Assembly: GCA_019321725.1 (NCBI GenBank)
Contig: CM033110.1
Location: forward strand, 14,253,278-14,317,277
Direction of reading: 5' to 3'
Source of the DNA: Paulownia fortunei
Taxonomy: Eukaryota; Streptophyta; Magnoliopsida; Lamiales; Paulowniaceae
Length of the DNA stretch: 64,000 nucleotides
Position 1 is the stretch's first letter, and the number at the start of each line of letters is the position of its first letter. Shown here one piece after another: positions 36,127-46,248 of this stretch. A model generated the notes under the pieces. The model searched no databases and was not told the DNA's origin. It saw only the letters and a list, made by a program, of their open reading frames with translations. The position numbers were made by a program, and so were the translations under genes.

Positions 36127-37860
36127 TCATATTGGCGTCGTCTGTGAGAAGTCTACCAAAACATTGAGGATGCATACTAGAACTAGACTTAGGGAGCCCT
36201 GCTCTCAAGACCCCCTCCACCCGGTGAAAGAAGATGTGACAACAATGGAGTGGACCAACCGTGGGAAGCACATCTTCAATGTGATCCACCACCGCATCCA
36301 AAGGATCCAGCTCAACTAGTCGTGCTACAAATAACCCAAGAGGCGTTGAGGACAATGATCAAGGAGGCATCAACCCAAGCTGCAACTCAAACAATAGCTC
36401 AATTTGCTGCTAACTAGCATAGAGAGCAAGAACCCCTTCAATCATCTAGCAGAAGCCAAAACTTCGCTCTGGCTCCTGATAAGACTGAGCAGATGAGTGA
36501 ATCGACGAGACACATAGGGGTTGATACCCATGAGGACGTGTGTAGCAGGGTATCCCTTCCAGAGGACAACTTGTACTCATCTTGTAGAAGTCAAGACTTC
36601 GCTGGCTTCCAACATGACTGAGCTGAGGCGTGAAATGATGAGGTGCAGAGGGGTTGATATACATAAGGACATGAGTAGCAGGGTGTCCATCCCAAAACAC
36701 AACTCGAAGTGACAAAAGGAGACTAAGACAATACCCACTGTGCCATCGAACTTCATGACCGGGTCATGAGTGCATGTGGAGCATTACCTCTCGCTTTCTA
36801 TTGCACCATCTAAGCGTAGCCCATTCTCCCCTGCTATCTTAGCTAAGTCCCTACCAGTAGGGATCAAGGTTGCCAAGATTACTGAGTATGATAGACCTAA
36901 CGACCCTCAGCAACACATTGATAAGTTTTATGCTAAGGTGGACTTGTGTAACTTAAGCAACGCCACTTTTTGTAAGATCTTTCGCACCATGCTTTAAAAA
37001 TGTGCATTGTCTTGGTTCAACCAATTGTCCGCTAGTAATATAACCTGCCTTGAGCAGCTAACGTAGGGATTCTTGCACTAATTTTCTAAGTACCCCAAGA
37101 CGATTGCACACCTATTCAAGATCACCCAAAGGGATGGAGAGCCTTTGAGAGACTATGTTAGACACTTTGTCGAAGTAGTGCACGAGATTCCCCATGTCAA
37201 TCATAAGTAACTTGCTGGCATCATATAACAGAACCTTTGCCATGGAAGGTTCAAGGAATCCATTGCGGGGAGACCCCCAACACACTGGAGGAGCTCCTTG
37301 CCAGAGCGGAGAAATATATCAATATAGAATAGACCACACTCCAAGGAGTAGGAGTAAAGTGCACACACAGGAGCAATAAACAGGCTGAAGAGCAAAGACA
37401 TACCCTACTAGGATACCTATGATACACTCAACTGAATGCCCCAATGACAGAAGTCTTAGTGATTACAGAACCACAAGGGATCATTCAACCCCTGAGGAAG
37501 TTGAAGGACAATCCCAAGAGGATGAAGTCTAACAAATACTGCCGCTACCATCGTGATTGAAGGCATACCACTAAGGAATGCTTCATTTGAAAAAAGAGAT
37601 CGAGAAGCTCATATAATAAGGATACCTGAAGGAGTTTGTAAGTCAAAGTTTCAGGCCCCTCAAGAGGACTATCATCAGCATGACACTTCTCAGATGGAGG
37701 ATGAGTTACTCAGCTACCCTAGTAGGAGTCATTAAAATGACAATCTCCCAGTTGCTGGAATCATAAATGTCATCTCGGGAGGATTATCTAGTGGAGGCCC
37801 ACGCGATGCTAAGGGAGTACTTCTCAAGGCAGTGGAATGGGAAGACGAATGACACAAGCG
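36127..37860 (+). pseudogene. gag remnant of the Tat-like element
   Basis: Several frames together give a Tat-type gag: an N-terminal region with an internal duplication of about 90 bp (36484-36574 and 36620-36711), then the retrotransposon gag core (YDRPNDPQQHIDKFYAKVDL, later SWFNQLSASNI and GEPLRDYVRHFVEVV) at 36880-37200. A CCHC-like knuckle is visible at 37539-37587 (CRYHRD then HTTKEC) with a stop inside. It ends at INVISGGLSSGG (37765-37800), which normally opens the protease region. Stops and frameshifts are many. Confidence 0.78.
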
Positions 37861-38108
37861 ATAACACGCCACAAAGGTGCTACTAAGGTGGTGTAGAAGC
37901 CAAGTAGTTTATTGAGATCGTTTACTCGAGTTTTTGCTTAAACATCTTTCTTTTCCCCCAAGTAAAACATTAGTTATCTTTAAAATAGTATCATTAACTT
38001 TATCAATGTAAACTTTCATTTGAATTATTAGTAAATTTGTTATTCAAAATTAATTTACTACAATCTACTTGAATTTGTTATTTATATACTTTGGGGATCA
38101 CGAACACC
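37861..38108 (+). other. Element spacer, nothing recognised
   Basis: AT-rich sequence between gag remnant and minisatellite; no coding similarity. Confidence 0.4.
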
Positions 38109-38450
38109 AATCTATAAGAAGTTGTTTATAAGACTCATGGTGGCGTGCCGACATTTTTGCCTATAAGAAGCCTAAAGGACTCATGGTAAAGTATTACAAT
38201 GCTCACCTGTAAGAAGTCTAAAATGGCTCGAGATGAGGCATTAAAATGCTTATCTATAAGAAGTCTAGAGCAACTCATAGAAACTATCAACATACTTGCC
38301 TGTAAGAAGTCATAAAAGGCTCATGGAAACTCATCAAAAGCATTAGCCTGTAAGAAACTACCTGGATCAGCTCATGGTGATCACTTGATACATCCACCTA
38401 TAAAAAGTTGTCTAACACAACTCATGGTGAGTTAATGATCCCCAATAAGA
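38109..38450 (+). repeat. Minisatellite, seven units of 46-50 bp
   Basis: CTATAAGAAG or CTGTAAGAAG recurs at about 38111, 38160, 38207, 38253, 38300, 38347 and 38397, each followed after about 15 bp by an ACTCATGG-type block. It lies where pol would be in a full element. Confidence 0.85.
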
Positions 38451-40229
38451 AAAGAAATACAAAGTTAATTAATAACTCATCGTATGAGAATACAAATACA
38501 AATACAAATGTAAATGCTAAGTATTATCTAGAAGAATTCAAACCTTAAGGTAGGATCGCTCTGGGGGCCTCCATCCCCGACATGCACACCTTGAGAATTT
38601 TCTATGCTACACACAAGGATAAATGAGAAAAGTCGAGGCAAAGCATCCTCACCCAATACTTAGTCCGCCAACGACAAAGTTTACTCATCACGCCTTAAGT
38701 AGGTGACGTGCCCCTTTCGCCGGGAGCATGTAATGACCAGACTCCCTAAACTTGCAGGAACGATAGTGAAGTCAAGTTTCTTGGTTGCAAACAAAAATAA
38801 AAACAAAGGCACTTAACACAAGATAAAGATGTTAGATACAAGCAAGCAAAGAGAAATAAAGATGAAAAAAAAATCTAAGTAAATAAACCATGCAACCAGC
38901 AAATGAAAAGGGCTAAAAAGGGCTAAGTGAGGCCATCAACGCACAAACATGTGTCGTGCAACTTGATGTCCATGATGTGATTGAAAGTGGGGGGCTTACC
39001 TAATATGCTTGCCGACTCACAAGACCTCAAAAAGGAAAACGTACCCTCGATCTTGGACTCACCAGAGTCCAACAAAGACAATGATCTTGAGGAGCTAACC
39101 TCTTCATTTAACTCACTGACTCGCTCCCACAATTGGATAAAAAATAATGGTCTCGGTGTTTTGGAACAAAAAATCCATCTAAGTTATCGAACTCAACATA
39201 GTGACTTGAACCAACGCCCCAACTTGATGACACAATAATACTTAATGACACAATGACACCAGGCATAACGTCCCTGGACACGACAATATTAATGTTGCCT
39301 TGTCTCGAATAGCTTGAGCCAAATGCTCGAGCTGCATTTTCCAATGGTGGACAGATTGAGCTGGTTGCTCGAGCTGCGAGAAGCAACACTAGATAGATCG
39401 AGCTGCAGAAAGCAATGCCAGGCAGCTTGAGCTACAAAAAAGTAACATCAGGTGGCTCGAGCTACAGAAAAAGGCCCCGCACTCGTGCTCGAGCTGTCAG
39501 CTTGAGCATATATGCAAAATGGTGGCAACAGAACCAACGAGCAAATATTTGGATGGCAGGTTGAACCACTTGCTTGACCGACAATAATGGTATCCACCTT
39601 GACACCGCCTTGAGAAAAGAACAAAACCCAAGTCGAGCAGGCTGCTTGACCTAGCCAGCTCGAGTCGTCGGCTCGATCTGCAATTGGGACATACCCATCA
39701 CCAGCAGAGGTGATGATAGTAATGGGCAATAGTGGTAACCCTCTTCTATCAATCACTTATTCCCTATGAACCTTAAATGGTGAATGAATATATGATTTTC
39801 AAAGTTTTGGTGCATCATGAAGTTGTTTGATGAAATGCCTCAAAGAAAAGCTTAACCAACAAAAAAAAACATCAGAGGAATAAGAAGATTTTTCAACAAG
39901 TCTGATATCAAAATCGAATACCTTTCGGTGGCTCTACACTCGAACCCCTGCAGGGGATCACACCCCTTTATCCCCCCAACTCGCAGGTCAGCTCGCTGAC
40001 CAGGCAACGAGATCCTGAACAACTCAACGAATGGGACATTTATTGACAAAAATATACTTTAACTTGTGAGTTTATTTATGTAGATGAGATACTCCCCACC
40101 GACTACAATCGATTCCCTATATAAAAGTCAATGTAACTCCAAACTACTCACTCCAAGAGGTGACCTGCTCCAAGACTCTCTACTTTCTCCAACACCCTAC
40201 GTGAGGCTTGCCCGAGAGTGTGGGATTTA
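38451..40229 (+). other. 3' interior of the Tat-like element
   Basis: No coding family was recognised. A region at 39310-39680 has repeated CTCGAGCTGC-type words in both orientations, which produce chance open frames on the minus strand (39108-39389, 39448-39756). Purine-rich GAGAGTGTGGGATTTA at 40214-40229 before the 3' LTR is a plausible polypurine tract. Confidence 0.5.
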
Positions 40230-40602
40230 TGATGGGCTGTGAGCGCGAAACAGCCTAAGTCTAAGAGATTCATTAACTTTACAAGTCAACAAAATAAGTT
40301 GGGTCATAATGCTTACGTTAAATCCACTGAGGCCCAAACCTATGAAAACCCTCTAATCTACACTATAAATACCGTCAATTCTCATAATTCAAGGTATGTA
40401 ATTTTATTTAGTTCTCTACAGCTTTCAGTTCTCTACTTTTAGATAATTCATCTTGTTTAGGTTTTGACTTGAGCGTTTGAGGGTTTTCGTCGGGACAACC
40501 CCAATGCCCTAACGACTTGTGTATGTCAAAGGAAGAAACTCACCTAAAAGTTGAAAAATCGCAAAAAGGTGACGTACGAGGATTTGGATCCATACTACTA
40601 CA
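40230..40602 (+). repeat. 3' LTR of the Tat-like element
   Basis: Begins TGATGGGCTGTGAG and ends TACTACA; TATA box TATAAATA at 40364-40371. Aligns with 35820-36126 apart from one extra segment of about 65 bp. Confidence 0.85.
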
Positions 40603-41602
40603 TTAATAATCTATTTATCCTGTAATCGAGTCGAGTTCGGATGCAAAACTGAGTGCCACGTTAAGAATAGAACTGGAGCAAATTCTTTCACTATTTGATT
40701 TTTTTGTTTTTTCACTATTTGATTTCTATACAAGTAAATTGAAGTCAATTATAGTATAAGATAGATCAAACAGGTCTGTGATGATGGTCTCATTTCTTCC
40801 AAGTACGAGTTACAACATGTATAATACCATGTTATTTTTATCCTCAGTTAGGTTCTAATGTTTGAATTCTCGACTTCCAAATCACTATAGAACAATCAAT
40901 ACTTTTCAAAAAATGTGCATAAGGAGGGTTGACCCCATATTATGCAAGAAGCGTTTATATATGACCTAGTGTAAAAATATGAAATGGTATGAATAATTCC
41001 ATGTCAGCACATAGTGTTCTTACTATTCATTTAGCATAATTCGAACCATTTGTTACTTTCACACCTGGCCTATATAAAAAATTTCCCATTTGCACATATT
41101 TGCATCAAAGGATAAATATAATATACCATGTTAATTTAGTGTATAACACCCGTGTGATAAGTATTCAGTTTCCATCATCTAATCCATTTCAAATCATCTA
41201 TTTTAATTTTGTATTGCATCCTATATTCCATAAAATGTATACATGTTAAGTGTATATAATTAATTTTAAATGTATAATTAAAAAATATTTTATATATACA
41301 ACATATATGTGTTATATTTAATATAAAATATAATATAAAATTACACTAAAAAATCAGAACGCACCATTATCTTAAATTCAACTTGTTCTCTTTTACTTGA
41401 ATTTGTGCTAAGAATCACGGAAGGCCAACTCCACACCCAAACAACAATAATTATGTCAAGATTCTAAAGAGATTAATAAGAAATAAAAAATAAAAAATAC
41501 TTGGATGTCTCTGCAAATATGGCTCGGCTTCAAACAACAAACCAAGCCAAGCCAAGCCAAGCCAACACTTTATTCTAACCAAAAACAAGTAAACACCCCC
41601 AT
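40603..41602. other. Intergenic and upstream region of the small gene
   Basis: Mostly AT-rich. Four tandem GCCAA units lie at 41545-41564, about 40 bp before the TATA-like box of the next gene; a role is not established. Confidence 0.45.
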
Positions 41603-41612
41603 TATTTAAATA
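41603..41612 (+). promoter_or_regulatory. TATA-like box of the 115-residue protein gene
   Basis: TATTTAAATA lies about 104 bp before the ATG at 41716, in a CA-rich leader region, a spacing that fits a plant core promoter. Confidence 0.5.
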
Positions 41613-41715
41613 CCATGCATGTGCTTCCTCATAGAGTCATAGATTCTCTTGCTACACAAACAACCTCATACTTAAAACACAACACAAAACATAAACATAA
41701 ACAAAAACAACCAAC

Positions 41716-42063
41716 ATGATCAAGAACCCATTCTGCACGCCGAGGCTCAGACCCGCCACCCCGGCCAGAAAGACCAGCCGCCTCTCCCCCATGTCGCTGC
41801 TCGACCGCCTCCGGGAGGCCATCTTCCGCCTCATCATGCTCTCCGCCCTCTCCAAAGGCTCCAACGACGCCCGACGATCATCGGCGCAGCCGTCTGATCA
41901 TTACTACTACCCCAACGATCCCCACCACAGCGAAGCCGTGGCCGACTGCATAGAGTTCATCAAGAAGTCCGCCACCACCACGGACGAAACCCGCGACTCC
42001 GCCTCCGGTGGCTACGCGGATGCCGCGGCGGCGCAGGCTGTCATTCCTTTGCCCGTTATGTAG
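41716..42063 (+). CDS. Small single-exon protein of 115 residues, function unknown
   Basis: An intact ATG-to-TAG frame in a context AACATGA, with strongly C/G-ending codons inside AT-rich surroundings, which is good evidence of real coding. The protein has a basic, Pro/Arg-rich N-terminus (residues 1-25), a helical segment SLLDRLREAIFRLIMLSALS (about 27-46), a linker, a HHSEAVADCIEFIKKSA helix (about 69-85), and an Ala-rich C-terminus ending PLPVM. No signal peptide or clear membrane segment; the first helix could be amphipathic. Similar short proteins with an REAIFRLIMLSALSK-like core are known to me from plants but without a firm function, so none is given. A TATA-like box lies upstream. 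Neighbours are transposon DNA and intergenic sequence. Confidence 0.75.
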   Translation: MIKNPFCTPRLRPATPARKTSRLSPMSLLDRLREAIFRLIMLSALSKGSNDARRSSAQPSDHYYYPNDPHHSEAVADCIEFIKKSATTTDETRDSASGGYADAAAAQAVIPLPVM

Positions 42064-43784
42064 TCGAGGCTATGAGTAGTTTTGGTCAATTTATTTTGGA
42101 AGATGGTAGTTCAGAGATACCATTATTTGTAAATTGGTGCGTATGAAGAATTAATAGATTAGTTTTTGTTGTTTGTGTGAAGATGCTTAATTCTTGGTTT
42201 TTACGTTTCTTCTTCATTTTCAAAAGGCTATGTAAACCCCATCATAATCATTGCTTAAAAAAACATAATAGTACCAAAACTAACGATTGTTTTTTACATC
42301 CTTTATGAATACATTATGGTACCAATTGTTTATTTATTTTTTATTTTTTTCCATTTTATGCTTTTGCAAAACTAGCTTGTTTTTCTACACATTTTTCAAT
42401 TACACGGACAATAGCCCCTTTTCAAGTCTATACAAGTTTAGGTTATGTTCCCTTCTGATTTTCAAAATTTATTTTTCTTCTCACAAAATGATAACATATT
42501 TGGTGATAGTATTTTCCCCAAATAATTTTTTATATTCTATTAAAATATATACAATTGGCAATGTCTTTCAAAATACAACATATCATTATTTTTTAATAAA
42601 TCACTCAATTACATTTTTATTTTTAATAGAGTCTCCAATCTTACTAACAACATACATTTTCCCAAAAAAAAAAATTCCAAAATACTAGAAATAATACCAA
42701 ACATATAATTTAATTTCACATATAAAATTATTTATTTTAAATTTTTATCCCCTAAAATTATAAAATTATCTTTCCATGCTGAAAATATGAAAAAACTATA
42801 TTTTCTTCCCTACTCACATATCATGTTTTAAATTTATTAAACGCAATTGGATGCTTTTCAATGCCACATATTCTTATCATATGAAAGGATTGTAAAATAA
42901 TTAGATGTGGTGATGAGTCGGTGATAATTAGTTTGTTTTTGTCTTGTCTCACTATTTCATTTGCATATTGAAGGAATTTTATTTTAGTTTCAAAGTAATT
43001 TATATAAAACCCAAAGAATCTGTTGCCACATGTTTTCTCACTCAATTGGTCTTTCAATGCTTTCTTGCAAGGGGTTGGAGTTCACTAAGTTTTCTGCAAA
43101 AATAATTAAAACTTAAGTACCATTTTCCACTGCATTGTTTCTTACTCTCCCTTAATTTTTCTTAGTCAATTATTGTCGCATTTTATTATTTCAATAAGAT
43201 TTCAAGTTTGGTAATTTGAAATTACTATAATAATAAATATATATTATTTTTCAAAATAACATAATGCTAATTCTTTTTCTACTTTTTTCTTCAATCATTT
43301 TGAGGTGCTACACTTGTCTAAATATTATTATCTATTATTTTCTTCGAAAGAATTTGTCAGGATTTATTCATACTGCTAAAATGCATTTGAAGAAAATTTA
43401 AAATGTGTGACTAAATATACAAGGGTTAATCACGTTGCTTAAATCATTTTGTTTTATGGATTAACAGTATCGAAATTGTGGTAAACAATTATATAATTCA
43501 ACATAATCTCTAATTAATAACATATAAATATTATGATATAATTTTTTTTTTATCATTCTAAGTACTAATCATTTTGTGCTTTTAAAGTAAATAGTTGAAC
43601 TTGGTAAAACACTATTACCAATAGTATTTCAAATTAAAGAATTGCTTAAAAATGAAGCTCAATAGTTATCTTATCTAATGAAAGATTTAGGCATGTGAAA
43701 GTGTTGTTTTGACAGTCAATGAACTAAAGTTTTTGTTTTTCCTTTTACAACAATTATTTAAAAATATAAAACCAAAAAAAAGAA
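42064..43784. other. 3' flank of the small gene and AT-rich intergenic DNA
   Basis: Probably includes the 3' UTR in the first 200 bp. The 133-codon frame at 42287-42688 is Phe/Tyr/Leu-rich low-complexity sequence without family resemblance. Confidence 0.45.
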
Positions 43785-43945
43785 AAACTTGGGCCACACT
43801 GCTTCCGGGCAGGACTGGGCTGGGCCTGTGCTAAAACGGGCCAGCCCAGTTCCAAGAAGGGGCCAATGTGACACCAGGCCAATCCAGCCTAAATGTTACT
43901 TTTCACGGGCTGCCCCAGCCCATTTGACAGCTTTAATCCAACTAG
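43785..43945. mobile_element. GC-rich fragment resembling a hAT element end
   Basis: A short GC-rich island with repeated GGGCC/GGCCC and GCCCA words ends in GCCCATTTGACAGCTTTAA (43917-43935). Its complement starts TTAAAGCTGTCAAATGGGC, a common wording at hAT ends. No partner inverted repeat or target duplication was found, so this is an isolated or truncated end. Confidence 0.35.
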
Positions 43946-45659
43946 ATACTAGTCAACATCACTATTCCAAATACAAAACTGAATTCGACTTTATCCTCAA
44001 TATTTTTATCCGATCCAATTTCAGTAAATATAGAAGGAACTCAAATTAATGAAATTAATACCATAAATAAATCTTTAGTGACTAATGAATATATTGAATT
44101 TTTTTTATTGCAATATTAAATAAAAAGGCCACGTATAATAAAGAGTTCATTAGTATTTTAGTATTTTTAAATACAATATGGTCTCATTTGGCATAAGAGA
44201 TTAGACTTGATTTATTATATAATCATAATGTGTCAATTGATTGGAAAGTTAGACTTAATTCTTGAGCCCATGATGGACAGTAGGCCCGATAGTTTATCAG
44301 TCAATTGAAGGACAAACATTCCATAGCCCACCTCTGTTATTATATAATGAAGTTGTTGGGCTTGGATGGATTTGGATCCAATAGAAAATGAAGTTACACT
44401 TTTGCCCCTAAAATTGGACAATAAATGACTAAGTTAACCTTATTTCAACCTTTAATTACATTATTGCACCCACATTAATACTCACATATATTAGACTCAA
44501 AAATTCAGCTCCCAAACTGATTCAAACATCCGATGAACAATAATTACTTGAGGCAAACAAGGTATGACATGTACTTATACTTGTTAACTAGTGACAATAT
44601 ATCATGTAAATCAGAATTATAACTATTTGTTGCAATTGAATGATATGTTATGACAAAACATTAACTATTTCTTTTTTTACTTTTCAAGCTGAAATAACAT
44701 CCAAATAAAATGCTAGAGGGTGATTTCTGAGATTGAAAATGAAGAACCCTAAGAGTGTATAAAAAAATTCCAAAAAATGAAGATGTGATTTGAAAAAAAA
44801 AATAATGGCAAGAGTAGTGTTGCTTTTTCCTTCGTACTGAAAAGTGGTACATAGGGACACTTATTTTTGTATTTATTTTGAAATCAAAGAGTGATATGTT
44901 AAGGGTATTTTTGATATTTTTCTAGGAATATTACTAATCAATCAATTAAATACAGATATGATTTATTTCTTTTGATTATGTTGGATATACTAAAATATCT
45001 AGTTTTGTCAAATATTTATTTTTGGTGATGATTATCTATGATATAACTCCAAATATGATATAATTGATGATTTTTGTTAGATAATCCATCTCACCTATGA
45101 AGTAAGATGAAATAATAACACTCTTCAATCCAAAATATCTAAAATATATTTTGACCAAAATACCCATAATTTTAAATCATATAGTATAATTTAATCTAAA
45201 CTAATTTATGATAATTTTTAATTAAGGAAAAATTAGTCAAAAATATAATAAACTATATAATTATCTAGAATTTTGATTACTACATCATTCAAATAATCAT
45301 ATAAAGTATACATGAAATTAATTGGATAATTTATTACTAATCTTTTCATTACATTTTTCATCAATTATTCATTGTTCCAACCAAATAAGTAAACCACGCA
45401 AAAATAATAATTTTAGTCAATTTTTCAACACAAAACATATTTTTGATCATGTTAAATAATTAAAGAACAATGTAGTTCTACACTATTAATATATGCAATC
45501 TTACAATTCCATCTACAAATCCAAATGAGGACTAAATATTGAACTTACCCCAAACTATCATGCAAGATTAGATTGAAAGTTCATTTTGTATTCGAATATT
45601 ATAATCTGAGTTTGGATAATACTTAAATCCCATCCTTTAGCAACCCTATCTCCACGTCC
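43946..45659. other. AT-rich intergenic DNA; upstream promoter part of the WD40 gene at its right edge
   Basis: No gene recognised. The last 30 bp, CAACCCTATCTCCACG and on (about 45641-45659), were directly joined to 51644 before the chromovirus inserted and so belong to the WD40 gene's original promoter. Confidence 0.5.
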
Positions 45660-45664
45660 TGAGG
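45660..45664. repeat. Left 5-bp target-site duplication of the chromovirus
   Basis: TGAGG, repeated exactly at 51639-51643. Confidence 0.9.
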
Positions 45665-46201
45665 TGTCAAGGGATGCCCCCTACTAGGTACGGGCCCCTT
45701 ACTTAGCCCGGGTTCCCTTGACGGACTACTTGATCTCGGGCTGTCGACACCAACCTTCATCAATGAACGCTGAACTTCACCGCACATTAGTTAGAGTCTA
45801 TAGATGTAGGTCTGTTCTTGTATTTCTGTTGTAAATACTTTGTACCAGCAGTTAGTCGCGTTCTTAGGTTTCTAATGTACACTGCTGTCACAAGCATTTT
45901 TCTTTTTAAGCCTATTATAGGGGGTATAGAGTTTTGAAAGAAGTTGCTAGTCATCGTATTGGAGCTGACCCCCTGCTCCAAGCTTTGTTGTAATCGTGTA
46001 ATAGTGTAATTTGCATTTCATCAATGAAAATGAGTTTTTCCAATTTCATCGTGCCTTGAAAACACCTACGGGTGTGAATTTGTCGCAATTTTAGTCCGCT
46101 GTGCAATCGATTGTGGTTTTTGGCGGAAGTAGTCGTGACTGGCAGACTACTAGCCACACGATGCCTCTTTCATTATACAAACAAGAAGGCGCCCCGTGAC
46201 A
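45665..46201 (+). repeat. 5' LTR of the chromovirus, 537 bp
   Basis: Starts TGTCAAGGGATG, ends CCCCGTGACA. Compared with the 3' LTR it lacks 13 bp after GATCTCGGGC (near 45741) and one T near 45857. Confidence 0.95.
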
Positions 46202-46203
46202 GG

Positions 46204-46215
46204 TGGTATCAGAGC
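46204..46215 (+). promoter_or_regulatory. Primer-binding site, initiator-Met tRNA
   Basis: TGGTATCAGAGC lies 2 nt after the 5' LTR and matches the 3' end complement of plant initiator tRNA-Met. Confidence 0.92.
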
Positions 46216-46248
46216 CTCAGTTTCTGATCCACAAACTGAGGCAAGACG

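Larger units (their letters stand above)
35820..40602 (+). mobile_element. Tat-like Ty3/gypsy element with gag only (non-autonomous), 4.8 kb
   Basis: Direct LTRs at 35820-36126 and 40230-40602 flank an interior that has a decayed gag region and no reverse transcriptase, RNase H or integrase in any frame. TTGGCGTCGTCTGTGAGA (36132-36149), close to the TGGCGCCGTCTGTGGGA wording seen after many plant Tat-like 5' LTRs, follows the 5' LTR. Flanking 5-mers are TTAAC (35815-35819) and TTAAT (40603-40607), a one-mismatch target duplication. The 3' part holds a minisatellite and CGAGCTG-rich repeats instead of pol. It must depend on proteins from other elements. Confidence 0.82.

Noticed and set aside
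38109..38450. Regularly spaced repeats as a CRISPR array
   Set aside because: Units are diverged throughout with no unique spacers, and the host is a plant nuclear genome; it is a minisatellite.
39108..39756. Two minus-strand frames of 93 and 102 codons
   Set aside because: They arise from CGAGCTG-type repeats inside the Tat-like element.
42287..42688. 133-codon Phe/Tyr-rich frame
   Set aside because: Produced by T-rich sequence; composition is unlike a protein family and no membrane-protein pattern is convincing.
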